Shown: in pieces, positions 1 to 8,023 of the stretch
Layout: each line of letters starts with the position of its first letter
Numbering within the stretch: position 1 is the stretch's first letter
From: Nocardia anaemiae NBRC 100462
GTDB lineage: Bacteria > Actinomycetota > Actinomycetes > Mycobacteriales > Mycobacteriaceae
Reading direction: 5' to 3'
DNA: 50,140 nucleotides
NCBI RefSeq assembly: GCF_001612725.1
Contig: NZ_BDAZ01000077.1
Span: forward strand, 1 to 50,140
Notes under the pieces: model-generated
What the model saw: the letters and a program-made list of their open reading frames with translations, nothing else
Told to the model about the DNA's origin: nothing
The model's database searches: none
Translations under genes and position numbers: made by a program

Positions 1-219
1 AAGAGGACCGATAGAGTCACTAAACTGTTCGAATACGCCGAGGTCGGCATCGAGCACTACTGGTTGATCGACCTCGATGACCCGGTCAGCCTTACGGCAT
101 ATCGATTGATCGACGGGGACTACGAACTGGTCGGTGAGAAGTCCGGGTGTGCCGTGCTCGACCTTGCCGGTGCATCGATCACGTTGGATCTTGCGGCACT
201 GGTAAGTGGCAGGGCGTAG
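1..219 (+). CDS. Uma2-family (DUF820) protein, C-terminal fragment
   Basis: The frame is open from the first base and ends at a TAG, giving the last 72 residues of a gene that begins outside the window. The pattern KLFEYAEVGIEHYWLIDLDD followed by a beta-rich tail is typical of the C-terminal half of Uma2/DUF820 proteins, a restriction-endonuclease-like fold common in actinomycetes and cyanobacteria. The lysine and acidic residues of the nuclease core would lie mostly upstream. The biological role of these proteins is unknown. It stops just before the convergent xdhC-like gene. Confidence 0.75.
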   Translation, partial: KRTDRVTKLFEYAEVGIEHYWLIDLDDPVSLTAYRLIDGDYELVGEKSGCAVLDLAGASITLDLAALVSGRA

Positions 220-228
220 ATCGCTGAG

Positions 229-1311
229 TCAATGGTGGATCGGGCCGTCCGTTCGCGCCAGCGGCTGCGCTGATGCACCGCCGCGTTCGGCGAGGATCTG
301 GGCGGCGATGGATATCGCGGTCTCGTCGGGCGTATGGGCGTTGAGATCGAGGCCGAGGGGGCTTTTCAGGCGTGCCAGCTGATCGTCGCTAATTCCCGCG
401 GCGCGCAGGCGTTCGGTGCGTTCGGTATGCGTGCGCCGGGACCCCAGTGCTCCGACGAAACCGATTTCGTCGATGCTCAATGCCGCCATCAGCATCGGCA
501 CATCGAATTTCGTTTCGTGGGTGAGGACGCAGACCACGGTGCGCGCATCGATGCGTCCGGCGGCGTGCTCGGCGGTCAGATAGCGGTGCGGCCAGTCGAC
601 GACTACCTCGTGGGCGGAAGGGAATCGCGCTGGGGTGGTGAAGGTTTCGCGGGCGTCCACGACAGTGACGCGGTAGCCGAGTTGGCGGCCGGTGCGGGCG
701 AGGGCGCGCACGAAATCATTGGCGCCCGCCAGGATCATGCGGGCCGGTGCGGCGAAGGTCTGGACGAAGACGCGCGGGCGCGGGGCCTGCACCGTTTCGC
801 ATTCGTCCGAGCCGACCAGACCGCTGTGCCCGGCGTCGAGCAGCGCCCGCGCGTCGCGGTCCACGCCGCGCCATGGCTCGGAATCGCCGGGACGCAAGAG
901 TTTCCAGTCCGGGGCGGCGTCCAGGGTGGTGGCCAGCGCCACCGGCTCACCCGCCGCGATCGCCGCGCGCAATGCGGACAGTACCGGCAGCCGGGTCTGA
1001 TCGACACGTTCGACGAAGACCTCGATCTCACCCCCGCAGGTCAGCCCGACCGCGAAACCGTCGGCCTCGGCATATCCGAACCGATCCGATACCGCATGCC
1101 CGCTGCCCAGCACTTCCCGCGCCGACTCGACCACCGTGGCCTCGACGCATCCGCCCGATAACGAGCCGAGCACCGCACCGTCCGCGGTAACCACCATCGC
1201 CGCACCCAGTTCGCGCGGCCCGGGCCCGGTCGCATCCACAATGCGCGCCAACGCCACCGGCTCCCGACCGGCCAGCTGCACTAACTGTTCGAGCATCGCG
1301 CGCACGGCCAC
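229..1311 (-). CDS. XdhC/CoxI-family protein
   Basis: About 360 residues with the two-part XdhC/CoxI architecture. The N-terminal part has the conserved GCVE segment (LSGGCVEATVV), and the C-terminal Rossmann part (from RMILAGANDFVRALAR to FVGALGSRRTHTER) resembles XdhC_C. Family members bind and sulfurate molybdenum cofactor before its insertion into xanthine dehydrogenase or CO-dehydrogenase-type enzymes. I chose the GTG at 1311 because GGAAGG lies five bases before it and the protein then starts close to the family pattern. The frame stays open to a GTG at 1353, 14 codons upstream. No xanthine- or CO-dehydrogenase gene is in this window, so its client enzyme is elsewhere. The molybdenum enzyme at 35.5-37.3 kb belongs to another family that does not need XdhC. 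Confidence 0.85.
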   Translation of the reverse strand: MAVRAMLEQLVQLAGREPVALARIVDATGPGPRELGAAMVVTADGAVLGSLSGGCVEATVVESAREVLGSGHAVSDRFGYAEADGFAVGLTCGGEIEVFVERVDQTRLPVLSALRAAIAAGEPVALATTLDAAPDWKLLRPGDSEPWRGVDRDARALLDAGHSGLVGSDECETVQAPRPRVFVQTFAAPARMILAGANDFVRALARTGRQLGYRVTVVDARETFTTPARFPSAHEVVVDWPHRYLTAEHAAGRIDARTVVCVLTHETKFDVPMLMAALSIDEIGFVGALGSRRTHTERTERLRAAGISDDQLARLKSPLGLDLNAHTPDETAISIAAQILAERGGASAQPLARTDGPIHH

Positions 1312-1443
1312 CGATCCTTCCCGAGGTGCCATCAAGCCTAGTGCCGCATCCAAAGGGTTCCGTCGAACGTAGTCCTGTGGTGGTCGCCCAACACCGCATC
1401 GACCGCAAAAATCACCATGCTCGGCGAGCCGCCGGAGCGGTAG

Positions 1444-1635
1444 CTATGCGCTACGGCCGAGTTCCCGGGGTTCGCCGCCGTTCGGATGCAATCGCTCGGC
1501 CTCCTCGGCCAGCCGCGCCTGCAGATCGGCGACGGTCAGGTGAGTGTGGTTGGGCCGTGGCCGCACCAGCACGGTGACCACTGCGGCGATCACGGCGACA
1601 ACAAGTACGACACTCACAATCACGATGACATTCAT
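1444..1635 (-). CDS. Small single-pass membrane protein
   Basis: A 63-residue protein starting at ATG 1635. Residues 2-24 are almost entirely Val, Ile, Leu and Ala and form one membrane helix. A short basic stretch (RPRPNHTH) follows, then an acidic, probably helical tail containing LQARLAEEAERL. The upstream sequence on the coding strand has a GGAGGGG ribosome-binding site just before the ATG. I do not recognise the family. The arrangement suggests a small inner-membrane protein with a cytoplasmic tail. It lies 25 bases downstream of the next gene on the same strand and may be cotranscribed with it. Confidence 0.6.
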   Translation of the reverse strand: MNVIVIVSVVLVVAVIAAVVTVLVRPRPNHTHLTVADLQARLAEEAERLHPNGGEPRELGRSA

Positions 1636-1660
1636 GCTCGTCCCCTCCAGACATTGCGCA

Positions 1661-2224
1661 TCAATCGAGAACCTCACGAAGTTGGAAGCCCCCCGGGATA
1701 TCCCCGGTGTGGAAGTAGGTCGCGAATACCTCGGCCGCATGTTCGGCGTCGAAGATCTCGTCGGGGTACACGCGCAGCAGTTCGGTCCCATACGGCACTT
1801 CGACGCCCGGGTAGCCGACGCGCTCGCCGGGCAGGCCGAGCGCGTACCGGCGCGGCGTCCCGTCGGCATCGGTGCACAGCTCGATGACCAGCAGTTCGGC
1901 CGACCCGATGCACTCCACGTAGTTCCTGCCCGGCGCGGCGCTCAGCGTCGCGGTGATCTCGGACGCGGGCATCGGATGTGGCAGCCGCGTGAGATTCACC
2001 GAGTAGGAATCGAATCCATCCAGTCTGCGCAGCGGGCGTAGGAAGTTGATCACGGAATCGTCCGGACCGATGAAGACCTTCAGTCGATTGCTGTAGGTGA
2101 GCCGATGGGTGGTGGTCATCGGTTCCGCTGTCGGACGGCCGTGTTCGAGCTCGAACCCCGACCCGAGTGCGGTGTCCGCTCTCATCGGATGTGGAACATT
2201 CATCGGAAACCCACCTGCCACCAT
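1661..2224 (-). CDS. Hypothetical protein, possibly immunity-protein-like
   Basis: A 187-residue soluble protein that I cannot place firmly. It has no signal peptide or membrane helix. The N-terminal 35 residues (before MTTTHRLTYSNRLKV) look like an extension, and ATGs at 2203 or nearby 2119 could be the true start. The C-terminal segment, with DAEHAAEVFATYFHTGDIP and a following basic strand, weakly recalls the Pro/Thr-Gly-x-x-P ending of Imm1-type immunity proteins. No toxin gene is adjacent, so this is only a guess. It is followed closely by the small membrane protein gene. Confidence 0.5.
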   Translation of the reverse strand: MVAGGFPMNVPHPMRADTALGSGFELEHGRPTAEPMTTTHRLTYSNRLKVFIGPDDSVINFLRPLRRLDGFDSYSVNLTRLPHPMPASEITATLSAAPGRNYVECIGSAELLVIELCTDADGTPRRYALGLPGERVGYPGVEVPYGTELLRVYPDEIFDAEHAAEVFATYFHTGDIPGGFQLREVLD

Positions 2225-2437
2225 AGTTATCGACTAGCTAACTCAGCATTGCGCTTGTCGCGCCGAGATGGAAGGTATTGGTGATGTCTGACACATCACG
2301 GATTTATTGCGAGCTACTGTGAGCTACCTGGGTTCTGCTTGCGCGAGCGAATATCGCGCGACTCCGCTGAACCTCGCTGCCGCGCGACCGTCGCGGTCTC
2401 CACTTGATTGCCGAAAGGTTTCCACCAGTCGAACAAT

Positions 2438-3292
2438 TCAGCGTCGAAGGCCGGAGATTGATCGGGGCTCGGCGTCGTGCCGATACACCGGTGTGAGCAG
2501 ATCGGCATCGACCGGTTCGCCGGTGGAACGGTCATAGCGGACGGCGACCAGCACCGAAAACAGATGTGTCGCAGCGCGTTCGTGCAGCGTCGCCAATCTG
2601 GTTGCGAGCAAACGGATCGCACCGAGCGAGCCGGGTGGATGCAGACCGTCGATGATCAAGGCGGTGCCGCGTCCATCGGGACGCGGCAGCCGTGCGACAT
2701 AGGCGATGTCGTGTGGCTCCGGACCGCCCGGCCGGTATATCCGCCTGGCCGCGCGATCCTCGATGCCACGGCGGGCATCCCCGGCCCGCGCCACCGCACG
2801 CCGCAGTCGCGGATCGGCCGCGATGAGCTGACGAATGCTCGGCGAGAGTTCGGGGCCGCCCAGCACGATCAACCCGTCGCGATTCAGGTCCACGGGGCGG
2901 CCCGGCAGGAAGTGTTCGACCGTTGCGGTGAAGCCGAGTTCGCGCAGTAGCTCCACCAGACGTTGCGCCGCACTCGGATCCGGTGCGCCCAGCACCCGGC
3001 CGCCGCGCACCTCCGGTGCGATCACGGTGAGCGATCCGTGCCCGAAAAACAGACCTTCCGGTGCGGGACCCTGGGTACTCACCTGATGGATCCGCGCGCG
3101 GGAAAGTCCCGCCGCCGCACCGATTCTGGCGAAGGTCCAGCCCTCGGCATGCAGTTCCCTGATCACCGCCCTGCGGATACGGGTTAGTTCGTTGATGGTC
3201 TGCTGGGCCGCCGCCACCCCATCGGTGGCCGCCTTGAGTCGCTCGACTTTATCTTCGATCGCGAAAACGCGCGCCACGTCATCGGCCGACAT
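2438..3292 (-). CDS. Helix-turn-helix protein with a Rossmann-like C-terminal domain
   Basis: A 284-residue protein. Residues about 35-75 form a sigma-region-4-like helix-turn-helix (IRELHAEGWTFARIGAAAG, then SRARIHQV), preceded by a helical segment (residues 8-35). After residue 85 an alpha/beta region begins. It contains DGLIVLGGPELSPSIRQLI, which looks like a strand-loop-helix of a nucleotide-binding fold, and later YVARLPRPDGRGTALIIDG. Many actinomycete proteins couple such a helix-turn-helix to this kind of domain, but I know no established function. An inverted repeat directly upstream (3302-3331) suggests autoregulation. Confidence 0.6.
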   Translation of the reverse strand: MSADDVARVFAIEDKVERLKAATDGVAAAQQTINELTRIRRAVIRELHAEGWTFARIGAAAGLSRARIHQVSTQGPAPEGLFFGHGSLTVIAPEVRGGRVLGAPDPSAAQRLVELLRELGFTATVEHFLPGRPVDLNRDGLIVLGGPELSPSIRQLIAADPRLRRAVARAGDARRGIEDRAARRIYRPGGPEPHDIAYVARLPRPDGRGTALIIDGLHPPGSLGAIRLLATRLATLHERAATHLFSVLVAVRYDRSTGEPVDADLLTPVYRHDAEPRSISGLRR

Positions 3293-3301
3293 GTGCGAAG
3301 T

Positions 3302-3331
3302 CTAGACATCTCGACACCATGATGCGTCTAG
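3302..3331. promoter_or_regulatory. Inverted repeat, candidate operator of the HTH gene
   Basis: CTAGAC and GTCTAG form a perfect inverted repeat separated by 18 bases, with ATC and GAT continuing the symmetry inward. A second small inverted repeat (AGTC-TTCTT-GACT) follows at 3330-3342. The site starts 10 bases before the start codon of the helix-turn-helix gene at 3292, where an autoregulatory operator would sit. Binding is inferred. Confidence 0.4.
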
Positions 3332-3418
3332 TCTTCTTGACTTAGTTGAGCTTTCCGGGGCCGGTGACCGCGACGGAGCGAGTCTTGCGAGCGAACAGGC
3401 ACGGCAAATCGGACACAG

Positions 3419-3835
3419 TTACGTCGCGTCCTCGTCGATCGGCGGACGTTCGTTGCGCTCCAACGGCTTTTCGAGCTTGGGCATCGGGTAGTCCGGCATG
3501 CCGCTGTTGGCGCCGAGCAGGTCCTGCTTATCGGGCATCGCCTTATCGAACTCCCGGAAAACCGAATCGTCGCCATTCAGAAGGTGTTTGGTGACCATCT
3601 GGCGCGGCGACATCTGGCGCAGCTCGTTCAGATCGGCCAGCGGTTTACGCAGGTCCTCGAATTCGGGCCCGAGCTCCTGCTGCAACTGCTGGGTCGCACC
3701 GCTGGCGTAGTCGCGAACCTTGCGCAGGCTCTGCGTGGTCCAGCGAATCGCCCCGGGCAGTCGCTCCGGGCCGAGGATCACGAGGGCGGCGACGAGGAGG
3801 ATGACCATCTCGCCCCAGCTGATGTTGCTGAACAC
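3419..3835 (-). CDS. tatB: Sec-independent translocase protein TatB
   Basis: A 138-residue protein with the TatA/B signature: a short periplasmic start (MFSNISWGE), one membrane helix at about residues 8-20, the FGPE-type hinge present as LGPERLPG, then an amphipathic helix and a long charged tail. TatB forms the Tat receptor with TatC, binding twin-arginine signal peptides of folded proteins. The longer tail and the place after htrA match mycobacterial tatB (Rv1224). The PhoD protein at 45 kb is an obvious Tat client. The gene follows htrA by about 55 bases. Confidence 0.93.
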   Translation of the reverse strand: MFSNISWGEMVILLVAALVILGPERLPGAIRWTTQSLRKVRDYASGATQQLQQELGPEFEDLRKPLADLNELRQMSPRQMVTKHLLNGDDSVFREFDKAMPDKQDLLGANSGMPDYPMPKLEKPLERNERPPIDEDAT

Positions 3836-3890
3836 GAGTCCAGGCTACCTGGGCCGATGTTGCCGAGCCGCGCCGGATTCCATCCGCGGC

Positions 3891-5444
3891 TCAGTCCGAT
3901 TCCAGCGTGACCGGCACGTCCACCTGCCTGCCATCACGGATCAACTGCACGTTCACCGTCTCGCCGATCTTGCGCTGTTGCACGGCGACCACCAGCTCGT
4001 CCGGGCCGGTCACCTCGCGATCGCCGATCTTCACGATGACGTCGTTCTCGACGATTCCGGCCTTGGCCGCGGGTCCGCCGGGTTCTACGTCGGCGACGGC
4101 GGCACCGCTCATCACATCGTTTGCGACCTGCTTGCTGCGCGCGCTGAGACCGATCTTCGGATGGTGCACCTGACCGTCGTGGATCAGCGCCTGCGCGATA
4201 TTGGTCACCATATCCACCGGAATCGCGAAGCCGAGGCCGACCGAACCGCCGGTCTCACTGCGGATCGCGGAATTTATGCCGATGACCCGGCCCTCCATGT
4301 CGACCAGTGCGCCACCGGAGTTACCCGGGTTGATCGAAGCGTCGGTCTGCACCGCGTCGATGACGGCCTTGGTATCGCTGCCCTCACCGGAGAGCGCGAC
4401 CGGGCGGTGCAGGGCACTGACGATGCCGGAGGTGACGGTCTTGCTCAAGCCGAGCGGCGAACCGATCGCCAGCACGTCGTCACCCACCTGGACGTCCTTG
4501 GACTTGCCCAAGTTGGCGACAGTGAGATTCTTCACATCGACCTTCAGCACCGCGAGATCGGTCTTCGGATCGCGTCCGACGATATTCGCGGGCACCCGGC
4601 TGCCGTCGGAGAAGGTCACCTGAATGGCGGCCCGGTTCGATTTGTCCTGTGCCGCCATCGAAATCACGTGATTGTTGGTCGCGATGTAGCCCCCACCGTC
4701 GATGACGACACCGGAACCGGTCGCGCCGTTGTCGCCGACCGTGACCCGGATCGATACCACCGAGGGCAGCACCGCGTTGGCCACCTTGGCGATCAGGCCG
4801 TGCGGGCGCTCGATCTCGCCGGACTGCTCCAGGGTGACCTTGCGCGAGGTCAACGGGGAGGTCGCCTCGGCGGTCAACCGGCCGACCAGTCCGCCGAGCA
4901 CCCCGATGGCCAGCGCGACGGCCGCGAGCAGGGCCAGCGCCTTGGGCGCCACCCGGGAGCCGAAGAGCACCTCCCTGGCCGAGAGCTTGCGCGCCTGCGG
5001 CAGCGGCGCGGGTCGCGGGGTCGCGACGGCCGGTGCGCCGAGGCGTGCGGCGGCGTCGGGATCGCGCCACGGATCGGCCGGACCAGCCACCGGTGCGCCG
5101 GTGTCGGCGGCGTCGGGATCACGCTGCAGGAGTTCGGTGGAGCCCGCAGGACGTCCGAAGGCCTCGGCGAGTACCGCGTCGGGCGGGCTGTTGTGCAGTT
5201 CCGGGCCGACCTGCGGGACGCCCGAACCGGTCGACCTGGGCTGCTCGCCGAATGAACCGGCCTGGCCGGTGGGGCGGCGGAAAGTGCTCGCCGTGTGATT
5301 GTCCACGTGGGGGCGATAGACCGGGCGCGGTCCGAGTATCGGCGCGTCCGACGGCCTTAAATTCCCCCGGGCTGCCGAATCGGTGGTGTCGCCTGCGGAG
5401 GGCCGCGATTCCGACGGCCCGGAATTCGTCGATTCGGTGGTCAC
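3891..5444 (-). CDS. htrA: HtrA-type membrane-anchored serine protease
   Basis: A 517-residue protein with a long Pro/Ala-rich cytoplasmic N-terminus (1-150), one membrane helix at about 168-188, a trypsin-like domain with His259 (ATNNHV), Asp296 (KTDLAVL) and Ser376 (NPGNSGG), and one PDZ domain from about residue 425 to the end. HtrA proteases degrade or refold damaged envelope proteins outside the membrane. It starts at GTG 5444, 10 bases after rseA, and tatB follows, the same order as M. tuberculosis Rv1222-Rv1224. It is probably cotranscribed with the SigE system. Confidence 0.93.
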   Translation of the reverse strand: MTTESTNSGPSESRPSAGDTTDSAARGNLRPSDAPILGPRPVYRPHVDNHTASTFRRPTGQAGSFGEQPRSTGSGVPQVGPELHNSPPDAVLAEAFGRPAGSTELLQRDPDAADTGAPVAGPADPWRDPDAAARLGAPAVATPRPAPLPQARKLSAREVLFGSRVAPKALALLAAVALAIGVLGGLVGRLTAEATSPLTSRKVTLEQSGEIERPHGLIAKVANAVLPSVVSIRVTVGDNGATGSGVVIDGGGYIATNNHVISMAAQDKSNRAAIQVTFSDGSRVPANIVGRDPKTDLAVLKVDVKNLTVANLGKSKDVQVGDDVLAIGSPLGLSKTVTSGIVSALHRPVALSGEGSDTKAVIDAVQTDASINPGNSGGALVDMEGRVIGINSAIRSETGGSVGLGFAIPVDMVTNIAQALIHDGQVHHPKIGLSARSKQVANDVMSGAAVADVEPGGPAAKAGIVENDVIVKIGDREVTGPDELVVAVQQRKIGETVNVQLIRDGRQVDVPVTLESD

Positions 5445-5454
5445 TCGGCAAACT

Positions 5455-5841
5455 CTACTTGCGCCACCAGGTTGTCCACCGGGTCGCGGTGAATGAATCG
5501 GTCAGAAATCCGAAAACCGCCTCGTTGCGGGGGCTTCCGGCGGTCGACCCGGCCGCCGCGCTCGTCGCGCCGCCGGGTAGTTCGGCGAGCGGAATGCGGG
5601 TGAGACTGTCGTGCAGATCGGTCGGAATCGACACCTGACCGGCCCGGCGCAGTGCGATCCGCGCCTGCTGCTGCGCATCGACCTCCGCCGCGCATTCGGG
5701 GCAGACGGAAAGATGTTGGGCGGCACGCAGATAGGCATTCATCCGCAGTTCGCCGTCCACATAGGCCGCGATCGCCTCGCTGGCCAGATGCTCGGTGGGA
5801 CGGAAACGGGGACGACCTGACGTGCTGGCGTCGCCACTCAT
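5455..5841 (-). CDS. rseA: Anti-sigma-E factor, zinc-binding (RseA-like)
   Basis: A 128-residue soluble protein whose N-terminal half carries the ZAS anti-sigma signature HLSVCPEC (His-x3-Cys-x2-Cys), preceded by a helix with AYVDGELR. In mycobacteria RseA binds SigE and releases it under oxidative or envelope stress, when the zinc site is oxidised or the protein is phosphorylated and degraded. It has no membrane helix, as expected for the mycobacterial type. It lies 89 bases downstream of sigE and directly before htrA. A GGAAGGG site precedes the ATG. Confidence 0.9.
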   Translation of the reverse strand: MSGDASTSGRPRFRPTEHLASEAIAAYVDGELRMNAYLRAAQHLSVCPECAAEVDAQQQARIALRRAGQVSIPTDLHDSLTRIPLAELPGGATSAAAGSTAGSPRNEAVFGFLTDSFTATRWTTWWRK

Positions 5842-5930
5842 TCAGTGCTCACCCTTCCAACCGACTCATCCACTTCTGCGCTCGACCGAACGGATGTCCG
5901 GCCGCCGGGTGCGGTTCGGCTCGCGCCGGA

Positions 5931-6623
5931 TCACCCCAGGTTCGCGTCAGCGGCGAACCGCTGCTCACTTCCATTATGCGCAAGGTAGTCGCGCAGCGCC
6001 TGACGGCCGCGGTGGATGCGGCTGCGCACGGTGCCGAGCTTGACACCGAGGGTCGCACCGATCTCTTCGTAGGACAGACCCTCGATATCACAGAGCACGA
6101 CCGCCGCGCGGAACTCGGGAGCCAGCGAATCCAGGGCGGATTGCAGGTCGGGATCCAGGCGGGCGTCGTGATAGGCCTGCTCCGGGCTCGGGCCATCGGC
6201 GGGCACCCGGTCGTAATCCTCGGGCAGCGCCTCCATCCGGATCCGGTTGCGCCTGCGCACCATGTCCAGGAACAGGTTCGTGGTGATGCGGTGCAGCCAG
6301 CCCTCGAAGGTGCCCGGCTGGTAGTTCGACAGCGAACGGAATACCCGGATGAAGGTTTCCTGGGTCAGGTCATCGGCGTCCTGAGCGTCGCCGGAGAGAC
6401 GGTAGGCCAGCCGGTACACCCGGTCGGCATGTTCGCGGACCAACTCGTCCCAGGACGGCATCGCGGAACGGTCGCCCGTCGCGTCGAAGGCCGCGGTACC
6501 CGTCAGCTCGACTTCGATGCTGTCCTCGTCGTGCATTTCGGCCTCCGTCGGGAGAACTTGCGCGGCTTCCGTCGGGAGAGCTTGCGCTGGCAGGGTGGCG
6601 AACTCGCGCGCCGCATCGACCAT
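5931..6623 (-). CDS. sigE: ECF RNA polymerase sigma factor SigE
   Basis: From ATG 6623 this gives 230 residues. The sequence matches mycobacterial SigE over long stretches: the region 2 segment RVYRLAYRLSG, then DLTQETFIRVFRS and TFEGWLHRITTNLFLDM, and region 4 with CDIEGLSYEEIG and LGTVRSRIHRGRQALRDYL. SigE directs transcription under envelope, heat and detergent stress. AGGAGG lies 13 bases before ATG 6623, and a candidate ECF promoter lies just upstream. The frame remains open to ATG 6773 and ATG 6884, and mycobacterial sigE is known to use more than one start, so a longer form from another promoter is possible. rseA, htrA and tatB follow. Confidence 0.93.
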   Translation of the reverse strand: MVDAAREFATLPAQALPTEAAQVLPTEAEMHDEDSIEVELTGTAAFDATGDRSAMPSWDELVREHADRVYRLAYRLSGDAQDADDLTQETFIRVFRSLSNYQPGTFEGWLHRITTNLFLDMVRRRNRIRMEALPEDYDRVPADGPSPEQAYHDARLDPDLQSALDSLAPEFRAAVVLCDIEGLSYEEIGATLGVKLGTVRSRIHRGRQALRDYLAHNGSEQRFAADANLG

Positions 6624-6704
6624 GTGGATGGTGATACCTCCTACTCGGGACCGTGGCTGCGGATCTACTGGCGATCCGGGTCTCGGATCGTCACGTACGG
6701 TTAC

Positions 6705-6731
6705 AACAGACGATCGGTATGTCGTTGTTCC
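6705..6731 (-). promoter_or_regulatory. Candidate ECF-type promoter of sigE
   Basis: On the minus strand GGAACA (6726-6731) is followed after exactly 18 bases by GTTGT (6703-6707). This fits the GGAAC...GTT promoter class used by SigE/SigH-type sigma factors. Transcription would begin about 70 bases before ATG 6623 and downstream of the longer potential starts, so it would produce only the short SigE. Autoregulation or SigH control is inferred from mycobacterial precedent. Confidence 0.5.
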
Positions 6732-6926
6732 CGCGCCCCCGTGCCGTACGGTCGGCTGGTCTTGCTTGCCCATACTCTTTCTTGCCTCGATATGCCGCGG
6801 GTATGGAGATCCTGAGGGACACCTGAGAATCCGCCCCCGCCCCCGACAAACAATTAATCGCTCGGCCATGGGATAACGCTTCACCGCTGAGCCAAACTTG
6901 TGACTTCGTGCCCTAGATTCATAGGC

Positions 6927-7559
6927 GTGGCATCGAATCTGGAGCGAAATCTCTCCTACGTGGAGGAATCCGTCGTGGAAGACGAGGTCCTCGTCAGCGC
7001 GCGTGAGCGGGCCACTGAACTCGGTGCGTTACCCGTACCACCCTCGGTCGGCGCCCTGCTGAGCATGTATGCCCAGCTGCTCGGCGCGCGTGCGGTGGTC
7101 GAGGTGGGAACGGGCGCGGGGATCAGCGGGCTGTGGCTACTGGATGGCATGCGCGAGGACGGGACCCTGACCACCATCGATTCCGAACCCGAGCATCAGC
7201 GCGCGGCCAAGGAGGCATTCCGCACCGCCGAGATCCTGCCCGCCCGGACCCGATTGATCAACGGCCGAGCCCTCGATGTGCTGCCCCGACTCGCCGACGG
7301 TGCCTATGACCTGGTGTTCATCGATGCGGCCCCGCTCGAGCATCCGCAATACGTCACCCAGGCGGTGCGATTGCTGCGGGCGGGCGGCGCGATCCTGCTG
7401 CACAATGCGCTGCTCGGCGGCCGAGTTCCGGACCAGACCCAGCGCGATCCCGCGACCCAGGCGGTGCGCGCCGCGACCAGGGCGATCGCCGAGGATCCCG
7501 AACTCACCAGTGTGTTGATTCCGGTCGGCGACGGTCTGCTCTGCGCATCGCGCGGATAG
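6927..7559 (+). CDS. SAM-dependent O-methyltransferase (Rv1220c-like)
   Basis: A 210-residue class I methyltransferase of the caffeoyl-CoA/catechol O-methyltransferase type. Motif I is VVEVGTGAGISGLWLL. The acidic end of strand 2 is TTIDSEPEH, and the metal-binding segment is YDLVFIDAAP. It is divergent from sigE, as Rv1220c is in M. tuberculosis. I chose GTG 6927 because the family pattern fits and a TAGATT -10-like hexamer ends seven bases before it, suggesting a leaderless transcript. An in-frame GTG at 6900 is the alternative. The natural substrate is unknown. Confidence 0.85.
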   Translation: MASNLERNLSYVEESVVEDEVLVSARERATELGALPVPPSVGALLSMYAQLLGARAVVEVGTGAGISGLWLLDGMREDGTLTTIDSEPEHQRAAKEAFRTAEILPARTRLINGRALDVLPRLADGAYDLVFIDAAPLEHPQYVTQAVRLLRAGGAILLHNALLGGRVPDQTQRDPATQAVRAATRAIAEDPELTSVLIPVGDGLLCASRG

Positions 7560-7576
7560 CAATCATTCGGCTATCC
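7554..7576. terminator. Short hairpin at the end of the O-methyltransferase gene
   Basis: GGATAGC and GCTATCC form a seven-base-pair stem with a nine-base loop that overlaps the methyltransferase stop codon. It has no run of T after it. It could be a weak intrinsic terminator. Confidence 0.3.
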
Positions 7577-7674
7577 ATAACTGCTGGGAGAGCAGGCATT
7601 TCGTTCGACATATGCTGATTTCGCTACCGCCGGACGGGTATTCGAGCTGATGACAGGTTCGACGACGGCAAGGT

Positions 7675-7935
7675 ATGCCCATGGTGTGGGAGCACGGATC
7701 CCGGATCCTAGAAATCGGCCACATCGGCCACTTGGCCAATGAAGGACGAACACGCGTCGGCGGTTGTCTACTGCCCGCACTCGGCTTTCTGATTTTCATC
7801 ATGATGCTGGCCGTGGTGGTGCTGGTGTGGGTCAGCAATACCGATTTCGACACCGAGCGGACAAAAGTCCCGCTGACTCCCGGTCCCTGCGAACCGTTCT
7901 GCACCGGCGCGCCACCGCAACCCGGCTCGCGATAA
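7675..7935 (+). CDS. Small membrane protein with C-terminal CxxFC motif (copy 1)
   Basis: An 86-residue protein with a polar N-terminus, one membrane helix at about residues 32-53, and a short polar tail ending in TPGPCEPFC and a Pro-rich end. Cys72 and Cys76 form a Cys-x-x-Phe-Cys motif on the side opposite the N-terminus. The ATG at 7675 is preceded by GGCAAGG. The next gene encodes a shorter protein with the same layout and the same tail motif, so the two are probably tandem duplicates. I do not recognise a family. A disulfide or metal site outside the membrane is plausible. Confidence 0.55.
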   Translation: MPMVWEHGSRILEIGHIGHLANEGRTRVGGCLLPALGFLIFIMMLAVVVLVWVSNTDFDTERTKVPLTPGPCEPFCTGAPPQPGSR

Positions 7936-8023
7936 CCGGCGAAATATTTCGCGCGAAACCGCCACCGACCGGGTATCAAGAAGTAGAGGATGTCCCGGGG
8001 TGGTGATCGGGGAGAGGTTCGGC

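Noticed and set aside
334..1161. Long plus-strand open frame opposite the XdhC-like gene
   Set aside because: It is antisense to a well-supported gene, rich in Arg/Gly/His and without any recognisable domain or ribosome-binding site.
3720..5255. 511-codon plus-strand frame opposite htrA
   Set aside because: It is a GC-driven shadow of htrA and has no domain match, although it is long.
6624..6884. Translation of SigE from the first ATG of the frame
   Set aside because: The segment before ATG 6623 lacks similarity to SigE proteins, and the candidate promoter lies within it. It is kept only as a possible alternative.
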